Positions 1-10,452 of a stretch of DNA of 24,705 nucleotides are shown here, one piece after another (the stretch's first letter is position 1; each line of letters opens with the position of its first letter). This stretch comes from Flavobacteriales bacterium. GTDB lineage: Bacteria; Bacteroidota; Bacteroidia; UBA10329. The stretch lies in contig JACJZP010000015.1 of the NCBI GenBank assembly GCA_020635535.1, positions 52,501 through 77,205 on the forward strand, given 5' to 3'. The notes under the pieces were generated by a model that was not told the DNA's origin, did not search any database, and was given only the letters and a program-made list of their open reading frames with translations. The translations under genes and the position numbers were made by a program.

Positions 1-580
<580 letters not shown>

Positions 581-630
581 ACAAACCGTTGTGATTCATA
601 ATCATCAATTATTTTCTTCCTCCATTGTCA

Positions 631-650
631 AAATCAACTTCGGTTGATTT
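631..650 (+). other. UUCG hairpin in the 23S-5S spacer
   Basis: A perfect 8-bp stem (AAATCAAC / GTTGATTT) is capped by a TTCG tetraloop, 8 nt before the 5S gene. cUUCGg loops are unusually stable. In this position the hairpin probably guides processing of the rRNA precursor or blocks exonucleases. It has no T-run, so it is not a terminator. Confidence 0.6.
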
Positions 651-657
651 AAGGTTT

Positions 658-768
<111 letters not shown>

Positions 769-777
769 ATTTATTTT

Positions 778-812
778 AACCCCGGCTAATAATTTTAGTC
801 GGGGTTTTTTGT
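778..812 (+). terminator. Rho-independent terminator of the rRNA operon
   Basis: The stem AACCCCGGCT (778-787) pairs with AGTCGGGGTT (797-806) with one G-U pair. A six-T run follows (805-810). It lies directly behind 5S and ahead of the porin gene. Confidence 0.9.
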
Positions 813-833
813 TTTATATACTTTCTGACAACT

Positions 834-2741
834 GTGTCATTTTCTGAAAGAAAGACGTTCAGATTCGTTTCGCTACTGGCTTTAATGCTGGTTGCTATCG
901 ATGGGTTTTCGCAAGGTAAACTGGTCGATAAATTTCATATTGACTCGCTGTTTCCTTCGAATGTTTCGGACACGCTGAACGTGGAGGAGTTTTCTTTTTC
1001 GGACTGGGTTTACGGAGGAGAAGGAAGGTATCTTCTTAATGAGGTTCACAATACCCATAACTATCATCCTCTTTACAAAAACTCTCAGGTTAGGAATGAC
1101 CTCGGGAATATCGGTTCTGCTGAGCACTTGGTGCTTTTTGAAATGGACAGAACCTTTGGATTTCATTTCAGGAACAGTAGAAGAACATTTTGGAAGTCGA
1201 TTGACCGAAGACAGTTGCTTATATCTGAACGAATGTTTTCAAATGTTCAGTATTCGAATGGTCAGAACAGAGAGAATTATCTGGTAGCCAATTTTACGAG
1301 GAGTTTTGGTAAACTTTTAGACTTGGGCTTCACGTTCAATAGAATCAATTCGCTTGGGTTTTATAGTAGACAGAAGAATACGGTAACGGATATGTCTGTA
1401 TTCTCTACATTTCACTCAAACGATGATAGATATCGGGCGGCATTAATTTTTGACTACTCAAATTTGAAGGTAGAAGAGAACGGAGGCATTGCCAACGATT
1501 CTGTTTTTGAAAACAACATCACCTCTGGAAGGGATTTCATAACGGTAAATCTTCCTCAGTCGAGTAATCATTGGAAGGGGTTTGATATTGGTTTAGAGCA
1601 ACGGTTTATTTTGACCAAACCGGATTCAATTTCGAAGGTCAAATCGTTGAGACCTGCCATCTCTCATTCGTTTTCAGTGGAACGGCATAGCATGGTATAT
1701 CGAAATGTTCCTGATACTTCTTCCTCATTTTATGAGATGATCTATTCTGATACGAGTACTACGTATGATTCTACCAATTTGCTGGGTGTGACGAATACTT
1801 TGCGTTTTGAACTGTTGAAGCCTGACTCGGTGAAGTATCGAATTATCAATAGGTTGGCGGTAGGTGCAACCCATTCGTATTATAGGGTTTCTTACGATTC
1901 AGTTTTTGTGGAGAATATCCATAATGTGTCGGTGTTGGGAAATGTGAATGGGAATCTATTCGGTGAAGTGGATTGGAAAGCGAATGGAAGTTTTATGGTT
2001 TACGGTTACAATATCTGGGATCTGAAGATTGATGGTCAGTTTGATTATCGGGTTGGTGGGTCTCATTTTTCTGCTTTTGTTGACTACAATCTTTTTCGGC
2101 CGGATTACATATCAGACAGGTATGTGAGCAATCATTTTGTGTGGGACAATGACTGGGTGCAGACGCAGCATTTGAAGACCGGGTTGGTGTATGAGCAGCG
2201 GAAATTGCGTTTCAAGGGTACGTTTACTTACCATATTCTTGACAATCTGGTGGTTTACGGAACTGACCGATTGCCTTACCAGAGTGTTGCTGTGAATCAG
2301 ATAATGGTGCTGCGATTACAGGAGCATTTTAGAATGCGGTGGTTTCATTTGGCTTTGGATGGTGCGGTACAGTGGCGGTTGACGGGGGATGATATTCGTC
2401 TTCCGATCGCGTTGGGACGTGGTATGTTCTATTACCAGAATGACCTGTTTAAGAAAAAGTTGAGGTTACAGGTTGGCGTGGAGGCCAGCTATTCTATGAG
2501 TTATTATGCGAATGCCTATAACCCAGCCTTGTCTGAGTTCAACCTCCAGAATTCTAAACAGGTGGGCAATTACCCTTTCCTGGATGTTTTCTTAAATCTA
2601 AGGGTCAAGAAGTTCCGCGCATTCGTTCAATTCACCCACATCAATTCTGGTTGGTTGGGTTACCGTTATTATCATGTTCCAGGGTACCCAGTGAATGACT
2701 TCGCGTGGCATTTTGGAGTTAATTGGGCATTCTTGGATTGA
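834..2741 (+). CDS. Putative outer-membrane porin (PF14121-like)
   Basis: 635 aa from a GTG start. The start is supported by an immediate signal peptide: basic SERKTFRF, a hydrophobic stretch VSLLALMLVAIDG, and a likely cut after FSQ at residue 27. The mature part is rich in alternating polar and aromatic residues typical of outer-membrane beta-strands, and ends in an aromatic strand closing with WAFLD. The motif NDLGNIGSA (about residues 89-97), the RINSLGFYSRQ segment and the C-terminal strand layout match what I remember of the Bacteroidota 'putative porin' family (PF14121, usually 600-700 aa). The presumed role is a beta-barrel in the outer membrane; its substrate is unknown. It stands alone between the rRNA terminator and a convergent gene, with no clear Shine-Dalgarno. 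Family call is moderately sure; the specific function cannot be given. Confidence 0.8.
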   Translation: MSFSERKTFRFVSLLALMLVAIDGFSQGKLVDKFHIDSLFPSNVSDTLNVEEFSFSDWVYGGEGRYLLNEVHNTHNYHPLYKNSQVRNDLGNIGSAEHLVLFEMDRTFGFHFRNSRRTFWKSIDRRQLLISERMFSNVQYSNGQNRENYLVANFTRSFGKLLDLGFTFNRINSLGFYSRQKNTVTDMSVFSTFHSNDDRYRAALIFDYSNLKVEENGGIANDSVFENNITSGRDFITVNLPQSSNHWKGFDIGLEQRFILTKPDSISKVKSLRPAISHSFSVERHSMVYRNVPDTSSSFYEMIYSDTSTTYDSTNLLGVTNTLRFELLKPDSVKYRIINRLAVGATHSYYRVSYDSVFVENIHNVSVLGNVNGNLFGEVDWKANGSFMVYGYNIWDLKIDGQFDYRVGGSHFSAFVDYNLFRPDYISDRYVSNHFVWDNDWVQTQHLKTGLVYEQRKLRFKGTFTYHILDNLVVYGTDRLPYQSVAVNQIMVLRLQEHFRMRWFHLALDGAVQWRLTGDDIRLPIALGRGMFYYQNDLFKKKLRLQVGVEASYSMSYYANAYNPALSEFNLQNSKQVGNYPFLDVFLNLRVKKFRAFVQFTHINSGWLGYRYYHVPGYPVNDFAWHFGVNWAFLD

Positions 2742-2777
2742 TCAACCCTCAACCTCAATTCTTCCTCGCGAGAGAAT

Positions 2778-4058
2778 CTAAGTCTTCTGCTTCTTCTTCT
2801 TGGCCGCTGGAAAAAGAATATTGTTCAGTATGAGTCTATAGCCAGGTGAGTTAGGATGTAAATTAAGATCCGTTGGCGGATCATAAACAAAGTGTTGATA
2901 ATCTTCGGGGTCATGACCGCCATAGAATGTCCACTGACCTTTTCCCAATGTTCCATGAATGTATCGGGCTTCTTGCAGGCTTTTGTTTTCGCCCATTATG
3001 AGTACGTCTGAACGGATATGCTGCTTTCGGAAAGCGGTGGTCTGCCCCATGAAGCCTTTGATGATCTGCTCGTGATTCTGGCAGAGCATGGTTGGAACGG
3101 GGTCCCACTTTGCCGAGAATTCGAAGAGGCTGAAGAAATCCGTTGTCTGAGTCACCTTTCCCTGCCTGTAATTGGTGGCATCGATATTCGAGAATTCGTA
3201 CTCACTTGGGTTTGTTGAAAGACGGAAGTTCTCGAATGCAACGCAGTTGCCGAAGTCCAACTTGTTGTTATAATCTGGAGTTGAACCATCTCCATCAAAC
3301 ATCTCTTCGCAGATGTCCAGCTGATGGGCTGCCAACGCGATGTCGTAGGAATCTGTACCTGAGCACATGGCAAACAGAAAACCACCACCAATGGTGTATT
3401 CTTTGATCTTATTGGCAACGGCAAGTTTCAGTTCAGAAACCTTATTAAACCCATTCTTACGTGCCATTTCTTCCGACACACGAACTTGTTCCTGATACCA
3501 AGGAGTATTGCGGTAACTGTTCCAGAATCTACCGTACTGACCGGTAAAGTCCTCATGATGAAGATGAAGCCAGTCATATAGCAGAAGTTTACCGTCCAAT
3601 ACCTCTTGATCATAAACCACTTCGTAGGGCACCTCTGCATAGGTTAATACAAGTGTAACGGCATCGTCCCACGGCTGCTTGTTCTTGGGACTGTATACCG
3701 CAATTTTTGGAACCTTTTCGAGTTTGGCAACATCCATATTGGCCTCTGGGTCTGCTATTTCCTGCAGTATGGCGGTTGATTGCGCATCTGCAATGATGTC
3801 ATAACTCACGCCTCTTATCCTGCATTCAGATTCAATCGGTTCTGCATATTTACACATGAAGCTACCCCCACGATAATTGAGCAGCCAATCGACCTCAACT
3901 TCAGCCTGTAAAATCCAATAGGCAATTCCGTAAGCTTTGAGGTGATTTTTCTGTGCATCATCCATTGGAATGAGGATGTAAGCAGCCATAAGCTGGCCAC
4001 TCAAAAACAGAAAAAATGCTGTTACCGCAATAGATTTAAAAAACCGATTCGTCATCAT
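2778..4058 (-). CDS. Secreted 'asparagine synthetase B-like' family protein, true function unknown
   Basis: About 426 aa from the tandem ATG pair at 4058/4055; a longer start (TTG 4073) would put extra residues before the signal peptide. The signal peptide is MTNRFFKSIAVTAFFLFLSG..., with a probable cut after QLMA. The sequence (AYILIPMDDAQKNHLKAYGI at the mature N-terminus, HLHHEDFTGQYGRFW, GGGFLFAMCSGTDSYD, GKGQWTFYGGHDPEDY, C-terminal AAKKKKQKT) matches a Bacteroidetes family often labelled 'asparagine synthetase B'. I see no N-terminal catalytic Cys2 and no real PP-loop synthetase domain, and a periplasmic location argues against that role. The strand/helix order with a Cys in FAMC and a late GGHDPE resembles a class-I glutamine-amidotransferase/ThuA-like fold, which is inference. 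It overlaps the 3' end of dnaB by about 20 nt, so it is translationally linked to dnaB. Confidence 0.75.
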   Translation of the reverse strand: MMTNRFFKSIAVTAFFLFLSGQLMAAYILIPMDDAQKNHLKAYGIAYWILQAEVEVDWLLNYRGGSFMCKYAEPIESECRIRGVSYDIIADAQSTAILQEIADPEANMDVAKLEKVPKIAVYSPKNKQPWDDAVTLVLTYAEVPYEVVYDQEVLDGKLLLYDWLHLHHEDFTGQYGRFWNSYRNTPWYQEQVRVSEEMARKNGFNKVSELKLAVANKIKEYTIGGGFLFAMCSGTDSYDIALAAHQLDICEEMFDGDGSTPDYNNKLDFGNCVAFENFRLSTNPSEYEFSNIDATNYRQGKVTQTTDFFSLFEFSAKWDPVPTMLCQNHEQIIKGFMGQTTAFRKQHIRSDVLIMGENKSLQEARYIHGTLGKGQWTFYGGHDPEDYQHFVYDPPTDLNLHPNSPGYRLILNNILFPAAKKKKQKT

Positions 4059-5577
4059 CTTCCAGATCATCAAGATCGTCCATTCTCGACATTTTGGTCA
4101 TTACACTCGGGTTCGGGTTTTCGAACTGAGTAGACATTGGCATCATGCCTCCAGCAATGCTGAACTCAGGGTCGTCATAGTTTGTGAACTTGGCCAAGCT
4201 GTTAACGAAACGCAGAGGAACGGTTCCTGTTGCACCACTTCGATGTTTTGCAACAATTAATTCCGTGAGACCCTCTGTGGGAAGATTTGTTTCTTCGGAA
4301 GTCTCGATACCGTAGTACTCTGGTCGGTAGAGGAACATGACCATGTCAGCATCCTGCTCAATGGCACCGGATTCTCTAAGGTCGGAAAGCATTGGGCGTT
4401 TGGTTCCACCACGGGTTTCAACCGCACGGCTCAACTGAGAAAGTGCAATTACCGGAACTGAAAGTTCCTTGGCCAATGCTTTCAATGAACGTGATATGGT
4501 GCTTATCTCCTGCTCACGGTTTCCACCTTTTTGATTGCCTCCTGCCGTCATCAGCTGCAAGTAGTCGATTATGATGATCTGAATGTCATGTTGTGCTTTG
4601 AGTCTGCGGCATTTTGCGCGAAGCTCAAAAACAGAAAGAGCAGGTGTATCATCAATATAGATCGGAGCCTCTCCCAATTGTTTCAGCGATGCATGCATGT
4701 GCTCCCAATCGTTCTTGTCAAGGCTACCTTTTTTCAGTTTCTCACCAGGAATACCCGATTCGCTTGAGATCAAACGATTGACCAACTGAACCGAAGCCAT
4801 CTCAAGCGAGAAGAAGGCAACGGGTTTTTTGAATTCTACGGCAATGTTTCTGGTCATGGATAGCACGAAAGCTGTTTTACCCATGGCAGGGCGAGCTGCA
4901 ATGATCAACAGATCAGACTTCTGCCAGCCATTGGTCATTTTATCAAGCTCATTAAAGCCCGTGGCAACACCTGTAATACCACCATCTTTGCTTGCAGCTT
5001 CTTCCACTTGTTCGAGCGCTTGCTTAACCAGCGTGCTCATGGTATCGTAGCTCTTTCTGAGGTTTCCTTCAGCTACTGCGAAAAGGTTGGATTCTGCTTT
5101 ATCCAATAGATCTAGGACATCTGTAGTGTCCTCAAACGCTTCATGATATGTTTCTCCAGATACTCGGATCAACTCACGCTGAATGAACTTCTGAGCAATG
5201 ATACGAGCATGGAATTCGGCATTGGCAGAAGACGCAACACGATCCGTAAGTTGACTTACATAATATGGCCCTCCAACAAGTTCAAGGCTTCCTTGTTTCT
5301 TAAGCCAGCTGGTAACCGTCAGAATATCAATCGGTTCGCTCTTACTGAACAGGTCTGTAATGGCTTCGAAAATCTTCTGGTGCTCAATTTTGTAGAAGCT
5401 CTCCGGTTTTAGGATTTCCACCACGTCATTCAAAGCCTCGCTTTCCAGCATCAATGCTCCAAGAACGGCCTCTTCCAGATCGGTGGCATTTGGTGGTACC
5501 TTACCATGTTCCAACCCAACAGTAGGTTGTGTGTAGGTTGCTGGTGTTCTTCTTCTCGTTCTTGTTTCTTGCGCCAT
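4036..5577 (-). CDS. dnaB: Replicative DNA helicase DnaB
   Basis: 513 aa from ATG 5577; an in-frame TTG one codon upstream is less likely. DnaB is the ring-shaped hexameric helicase that unwinds DNA 5'-3' at the replication fork and contacts primase. The N-terminal domain begins at PPNATDLEEAVLGALM (about residues 28-43). The RecA-like C-terminal domain has Walker A ARPAMGKTAF (about 228-237), the FSLEM motif (about 256-260), Walker B IIIIDYLQL (about 334-342), the SQLSR motif and DLRESGAIEQDAD, and an arginine-finger region KHRSGATG (about 444-451). An Asp/Glu-rich tail follows. Length fits the family (about 470-520) and no intein is present. It lies 30 nt behind a small membrane-protein gene and overlaps the next gene, forming one leftward operon. 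Confidence 0.97.
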   Translation of the reverse strand: MAQETRTRRRTPATYTQPTVGLEHGKVPPNATDLEEAVLGALMLESEALNDVVEILKPESFYKIEHQKIFEAITDLFSKSEPIDILTVTSWLKKQGSLELVGGPYYVSQLTDRVASSANAEFHARIIAQKFIQRELIRVSGETYHEAFEDTTDVLDLLDKAESNLFAVAEGNLRKSYDTMSTLVKQALEQVEEAASKDGGITGVATGFNELDKMTNGWQKSDLLIIAARPAMGKTAFVLSMTRNIAVEFKKPVAFFSLEMASVQLVNRLISSESGIPGEKLKKGSLDKNDWEHMHASLKQLGEAPIYIDDTPALSVFELRAKCRRLKAQHDIQIIIIDYLQLMTAGGNQKGGNREQEISTISRSLKALAKELSVPVIALSQLSRAVETRGGTKRPMLSDLRESGAIEQDADMVMFLYRPEYYGIETSEETNLPTEGLTELIVAKHRSGATGTVPLRFVNSLAKFTNYDDPEFSIAGGMMPMSTQFENPNPSVMTKMSRMDDLDDLEDDDESVF

Positions 5578-5607
5578 CAATAGTTTCCGTTGCTGTTTAT
5601 TAGTGTG

Positions 5608-5898
5608 TTATTGATTCAGATCATCTCTGATCAGTTTCCTTTCCTTGATCTGATGTTTTGCGGTCCAAATGACAGTAAAGAGTGTGGAGCCTAAAATCAG
5701 TCCAAGAAGCACAAACAGTAAAATTCGACCTTTACGTTTTTTGGAGCTGTCTTTTCGTTTGTAATCAGAGAACCGATTCTGATTTCTTACCCGAGTTCTA
5801 TATCTGATTTTTACTTTCTGCCTTTTTCTGCCGCTTTTTTCAGGGTTGCTGTTGTTTTCTGAACCCGCCATTTCATCCATGCCTCTACCATCTTGCAT
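5608..5898 (-). CDS. Small basic single-pass membrane protein, unknown function
   Basis: 96 aa from ATG 5898; GTG 5901 is the adjacent alternative, and an internal ATG at 5880 is possible. The N-terminal half is hydrophilic and strongly basic, with clusters GRKRQKVKIRYRTRVR and KRKDSSKKRKGR. One membrane helix follows (about residues 58-79, ILLFVLLGLILGSTLFTVIW) and then a short charged tail. The Lys/Arg-rich side should stay in the cytoplasm. It has no recognised domain. It is the first gene of the operon with dnaB (30-nt gap), and a promoter-like sequence sits immediately upstream. A membrane-anchored nucleic-acid-binding role would be speculation based on charge and neighbour alone. Confidence 0.65.
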   Translation of the reverse strand: MQDGRGMDEMAGSENNSNPEKSGRKRQKVKIRYRTRVRNQNRFSDYKRKDSSKKRKGRILLFVLLGLILGSTLFTVIWTAKHQIKERKLIRDDLNQ

Positions 5899-5905
5899 CA
5901 CGTTA

Positions 5906-5935
5906 CAAATTAACGGTTTTGGCGATGGGATTCAA
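5906..5935 (-). promoter_or_regulatory. Candidate promoter of the small protein-dnaB operon
   Basis: Reading leftward, TTG (5935-5933), a 19-nt spacer, then TTAATTTG (5913-5906), a 7/8 match to the Bacteroidota -7 box TAnnTTTG. The box ends 7 nt before ATG 5898, so the transcript would have almost no leader. Inferred from consensus only. Confidence 0.45.
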
Positions 5936-5986
5936 GGAAGTAATTACCAAGTTTCGGTTGTTGAACATTCGTTGATACGGAGTGGA

Positions 5987-5994
5987 TAACTTTA
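5987..5994 (+). promoter_or_regulatory. Candidate -7 box for the lipoprotein-aceK operon
   Basis: TAACTTTA is a 7/8 match to TAnnTTTG and lies 4 nt before the GTG start. The nearest TTG (5961-5963) is 23 nt upstream, longer than the usual 19-20, so the -33 element is weak or absent. Confidence 0.3.
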
Positions 5995-5998
5995 GGGA

Positions 5999-7282
5999 GT
6001 GAAACTTGATAGACACATCATAGTTGTTTCAGCACTGATAGCATGTCTTTTCATTGGTGCTTGTAAGAAAGCGGATGAAGTTTCCCCGTACATAAGCATC
6101 AGCAGTCCGGCCGAAGCAACACTTTTCAATGTTTTTGACACTGTTCATGTGTCATTCGAGATTTCGGATGAAACGAATTTACAGGGCGCAACTGTAGAGT
6201 TGGTCAATCAGAACTTTGTAGCGGTTACGCCAAAGATTGGTATCCAGAATTATATTGGTTCGGTTGAATTGGTGATCAATGATAAGCTGCTCGAAACAGG
6301 AGATTATTACGTGCTGATCACGGCCAACGATGGAACCAATGAGGCTCGTGAGTACCGAAAAATCAGAATTGCGGCAATTCCGAAAGCGAGAAGAGGTATT
6401 TATGTGGCTACCACAAATGGCTCGTTGCAAGACAACGTGTGGAAGGTGGATTCTCTGATGCAACATTTCCAGTCAATGATACAGCCAGGTCAAGATGTCT
6501 TGAAACTCCGAGTAAATAGCATGTTCGATAAGCTTACACTGGCCGGCAACCTCAGTACAGGCTTGAAAACATATGACCTCAAGTCTGGAACTTTGGATTG
6601 GTCCGACAATGTTTTCAACGTATCGCACACCGAGCGGTTTGAAGACCTTCATTATTACGAGAGTACAGTTTATGTGACCATTTATGATCGGGAGCTACGC
6701 GGGTACACGCTTTCTGGCGCGCTGAGTTTGAAACTGCCAACCGGTAGTTATCGACCAGAGCTGGTCTATCGAATTGGTACTTACCTATTGGTGGAAATGA
6801 ATTTGGTGGGAGACGATAGACATATTCTGAACGTATATCACGCCACTACCAATGGGTTACTTTGGCAGCAGGAGTTTCCAATGGACATCGTATCTATTGC
6901 TGCTTTGCAAAATGATGAAGTACTGGTATTTGGCAACGATGGCAATCAGGCCCGAGTATTTCATTTCGATATTGGGGAAAATGGTTGGTGGGAACCGCGG
7001 CAACTTCCTTCAGGGAAGATTTTTGATGTAGTACCGCTGGAAGGGAACTCGTTCGCGATTTCTCATGAAGATGGAATTTACGCCTATACGTATTCACCCA
7101 ATTACCTAAATCTGATCAAGACCGGAGCAGTATATCAAGACCTGAGCTTTGATGAAGACCATGGAACTCTTCTGGCGGCAACAGGAAATCTGTTGGAGGA
7201 AATGACTTTGAACGGCCAGACGATAAATCAGATATCGGTGAGCGATTCCATTGTTAGTTTCGACATCCATTACACACGATGA
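5999..7282 (+). CDS. Predicted lipoprotein with Ig-like and propeller-like regions, unknown function
   Basis: 427 aa from GTG 5999, the only start giving a full lipoprotein signal: MKLDRHIIVVSALIACLFIGAC with lipobox FIGAC and lipidated Cys22. Residues about 30-127 look like a beta-sandwich (ISISSPAEATLFNVFDTVHV..., ending YRKIRIAA) as in bacterial Ig-like domains. The rest is a run of short beta-strands with repeated turns (TYDLKSGTLDW, VYHATTNGLLWQQEF, HFDIGENGWW) that suggests a WD/PQQ-type beta-propeller. Both are read from pattern, not recognised families. Its stop overlaps the aceK start by ATGA, so the two are translationally coupled, which is odd because AceK is cytoplasmic. It could be an envelope sensor or an unrelated passenger in the operon. 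Confidence 0.75.
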   Translation: MKLDRHIIVVSALIACLFIGACKKADEVSPYISISSPAEATLFNVFDTVHVSFEISDETNLQGATVELVNQNFVAVTPKIGIQNYIGSVELVINDKLLETGDYYVLITANDGTNEAREYRKIRIAAIPKARRGIYVATTNGSLQDNVWKVDSLMQHFQSMIQPGQDVLKLRVNSMFDKLTLAGNLSTGLKTYDLKSGTLDWSDNVFNVSHTERFEDLHYYESTVYVTIYDRELRGYTLSGALSLKLPTGSYRPELVYRIGTYLLVEMNLVGDDRHILNVYHATTNGLLWQQEFPMDIVSIAALQNDEVLVFGNDGNQARVFHFDIGENGWWEPRQLPSGKIFDVVPLEGNSFAISHEDGIYAYTYSPNYLNLIKTGAVYQDLSFDEDHGTLLAATGNLLEEMTLNGQTINQISVSDSIVSFDIHYTR

Positions 7283-9018
7283 GCAGGGAAAGGGAAGCTA
7301 TTGTATTGGCAGCAGAAACTATCAGGAACGACTTTGATGCGTTTCATGTAGAGTTCAAGCAGTTGACCAGAAAGGCTGCTGACATTTTCAATAGGCGGGC
7401 GTGGAAAGAAGGTCAGCAATTGGCAATGACACGCCTGGATCTGTATCGTCATTATGTTTCTAAAACGGAAGAATCTATAAGGAGCATTCTGAAAGATGGT
7501 TTGGAGAAGCGCAAGACGTGGAAGATGCTTAAGCCTGAATTCGCTCACCTGATCGATCAAAGACGCGATGGTCCCATTGTAGAAAGCTACTTCAATTCGG
7601 TACTCAGAAAGCTGTTCATCAAAGAAGGAATTGATGAAGAGATCGAGTTCATTGATTTTGAAAGACGCGTTATCCAGACCAATCCTGAGGAACCGATATA
7701 CAAACGATTCTATTTGGGCAATGACGATCTGGAAACCATTTGGAATCGGATTATCCGTTCATACGGGTTCCAGTTCAAATTCAAACATCTTGAAGAGGAC
7801 ATAGGGCGCATTTCAACGGCCATCCGCCAAAAGGTGCAGGATACCTTCGGTAGAGTAGAAGAGGTAGACCAACTGGACATGATCCGCTCAGTGTTCTATC
7901 GCAATAAAGGCGCATACCTCGTGGGTAAGATCACAAAGGGAAACATTCAGATTCCTATCGTTATACCTCTTGTGCATTTTCCAGACGGAGTGCAGATAGA
8001 CAGTGTGCTGTTCAGTAAAAATGACATTGCCATTGTGTTCAGTTTTTCCAGAAGTTACTTTCTGGTAGATTCAGAAAACCCGGTCGATCTCATCTACTTC
8101 TTGCGGCCTTTGATGCGACATAAGAACATGTCTGAACTGTACGCCAGCATTGGATACAACAGACACGCCAAAACTGTTCTTATCAAAGAGATCTATCGAC
8201 ATTTGGAATACTCTGACGATAGATTTGTGCCTGCGCCTGGTATTAAGGGAATGGTAATGGTGGTGTTCACCTTACCGGGATTCAATGTCGTTTTCAAGGT
8301 TATCCGAGATAAATTCGGCCCTACCAAGAACTTCGGACGACAACATGTGATTGACTGCTACCGCTTGGTATTCATGCACGACCGTGTTGGCCGATTGGCA
8401 GATGCAATGGAGTATGAGTATTTGGAGTTTGACCGGAAGAGATTTTCAGATGAGGCGCTGGAAGAACTACTTACCCATTGTTCAGAAACCTGCCATGTGG
8501 AAGGAGACAAGGTTATGATCAAACATCTGTTCACCGAACGTAAGCTTACACCGCTCAATATTTATCTTGAAATGGTTGATGAGCAGAGGGGCAAGGCCGC
8601 AGTGGTGGATTACGGAAGTGCCGTGAAAGAGCTCGCAGCCGCAAATATTTTCCCTGGCGATCTTCTGCTCAAGAACTTCGGAGTTACCCGTCACGGTAGA
8701 GTTATATTCTATGATTATGACGAATTGTGTTTTCTGGATCAGGTCAACTTCCGTAAAATCCCGCCACCAAGAAATCCGGAACAGATGTATTCTGGCGAGG
8801 CATGGTATTCAGCAGCTGAGAACGATGTTTTTCCAGAGGAGTTCAACGCCTTTATGGTGCCGCGTGGCCCTTTGAAGGATACATTCATGGAATACCATGC
8901 AGACCTCTTTGATGTAAAGTTCTGGAAAGACATGCAAGAGCTGCACAAAAACGGACAAATGGCCGATTTCTTTCCTTATAAAAGAGGAAAGGTTAAACTC
9001 GGTTTCAGTTTGCAGTAA
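7279..9018 (+). CDS. aceK: Isocitrate dehydrogenase kinase/phosphatase AceK
   Basis: 579 aa, nearly identical in length to E. coli AceK (578). AceK phosphorylates Icd to switch it off, diverting isocitrate into the glyoxylate shunt, and also dephosphorylates it, using one ATP site for both. Visible motifs: GIKGMVMVVFTLP (321-333); ATP-contact VVFKVIRDKFGPTK with K340; a phosphatase-linked Asp in GRLADAMEYEY (D375); and the kinase catalytic block NIFPGDLLLKNFGVTRHGRV with D461 and N466, then YDYDEL with D479. By alignment from memory these correspond to E. coli K336, D371, D457, N462 and D475, so the enzyme looks intact. The start ATG overlaps the upstream lipoprotein stop. The convergent neighbour is its substrate, icd. 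AceK is mainly known from Proteobacteria, so transfer is a fair hypothesis. Confidence 0.96.
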   Translation: MSREREAIVLAAETIRNDFDAFHVEFKQLTRKAADIFNRRAWKEGQQLAMTRLDLYRHYVSKTEESIRSILKDGLEKRKTWKMLKPEFAHLIDQRRDGPIVESYFNSVLRKLFIKEGIDEEIEFIDFERRVIQTNPEEPIYKRFYLGNDDLETIWNRIIRSYGFQFKFKHLEEDIGRISTAIRQKVQDTFGRVEEVDQLDMIRSVFYRNKGAYLVGKITKGNIQIPIVIPLVHFPDGVQIDSVLFSKNDIAIVFSFSRSYFLVDSENPVDLIYFLRPLMRHKNMSELYASIGYNRHAKTVLIKEIYRHLEYSDDRFVPAPGIKGMVMVVFTLPGFNVVFKVIRDKFGPTKNFGRQHVIDCYRLVFMHDRVGRLADAMEYEYLEFDRKRFSDEALEELLTHCSETCHVEGDKVMIKHLFTERKLTPLNIYLEMVDEQRGKAAVVDYGSAVKELAAANIFPGDLLLKNFGVTRHGRVIFYDYDELCFLDQVNFRKIPPPRNPEQMYSGEAWYSAAENDVFPEEFNAFMVPRGPLKDTFMEYHADLFDVKFWKDMQELHKNGQMADFFPYKRGKVKLGFSLQ

Positions 9019-9022
9019 AAGA

Positions 9023-9047
9023 AAAGCCCCGCTATTGGCGGGGCTTT
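9023..9047. terminator. Bidirectional terminator between aceK and icd
   Basis: AAAGCCCCGC (9023-9032) pairs with GCGGGGCTTT (9038-9047) around a 5-nt loop. A T-rich tail follows on the + strand (TTTCTT). On the - strand the A-rich AGTAAAAGAAAA upstream supplies a T-rich tail. It serves both convergent genes. Confidence 0.88.
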
Positions 9048-9081
9048 CTTACTACCATTGGGCTTTCGCCTTCTTGTTCAA

Positions 9082-10347
<1,266 letters not shown>

Positions 10348-10371
10348 GGTAATGTTCTTTTAGAGCGGGCG

Positions 10372-10403
10372 TAAATTTATACATATAAGTAGAAGGGCTT
10401 CAA
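10372..10403 (-). promoter_or_regulatory. Candidate icd promoter
   Basis: On the leftward strand, TTG (10403-10401), 21 nt, then TAAATTTA (10379-10372), a 7/8 match to TAnnTTTG. It lies 24 nt before the icd ATG. The spacing is slightly long, so this is tentative. Confidence 0.3.
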
Positions 10404-10452
10404 TTGGTGAGAAAGCCTTGGCAAAAACAGGATGAAATAGAATGATTTTCGG

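Noticed and set aside
817..826. TATACTTTCT as a -7 box for the porin gene
   Set aside because: It matches the consensus poorly, and the -33 position would fall inside the rRNA terminator stem.
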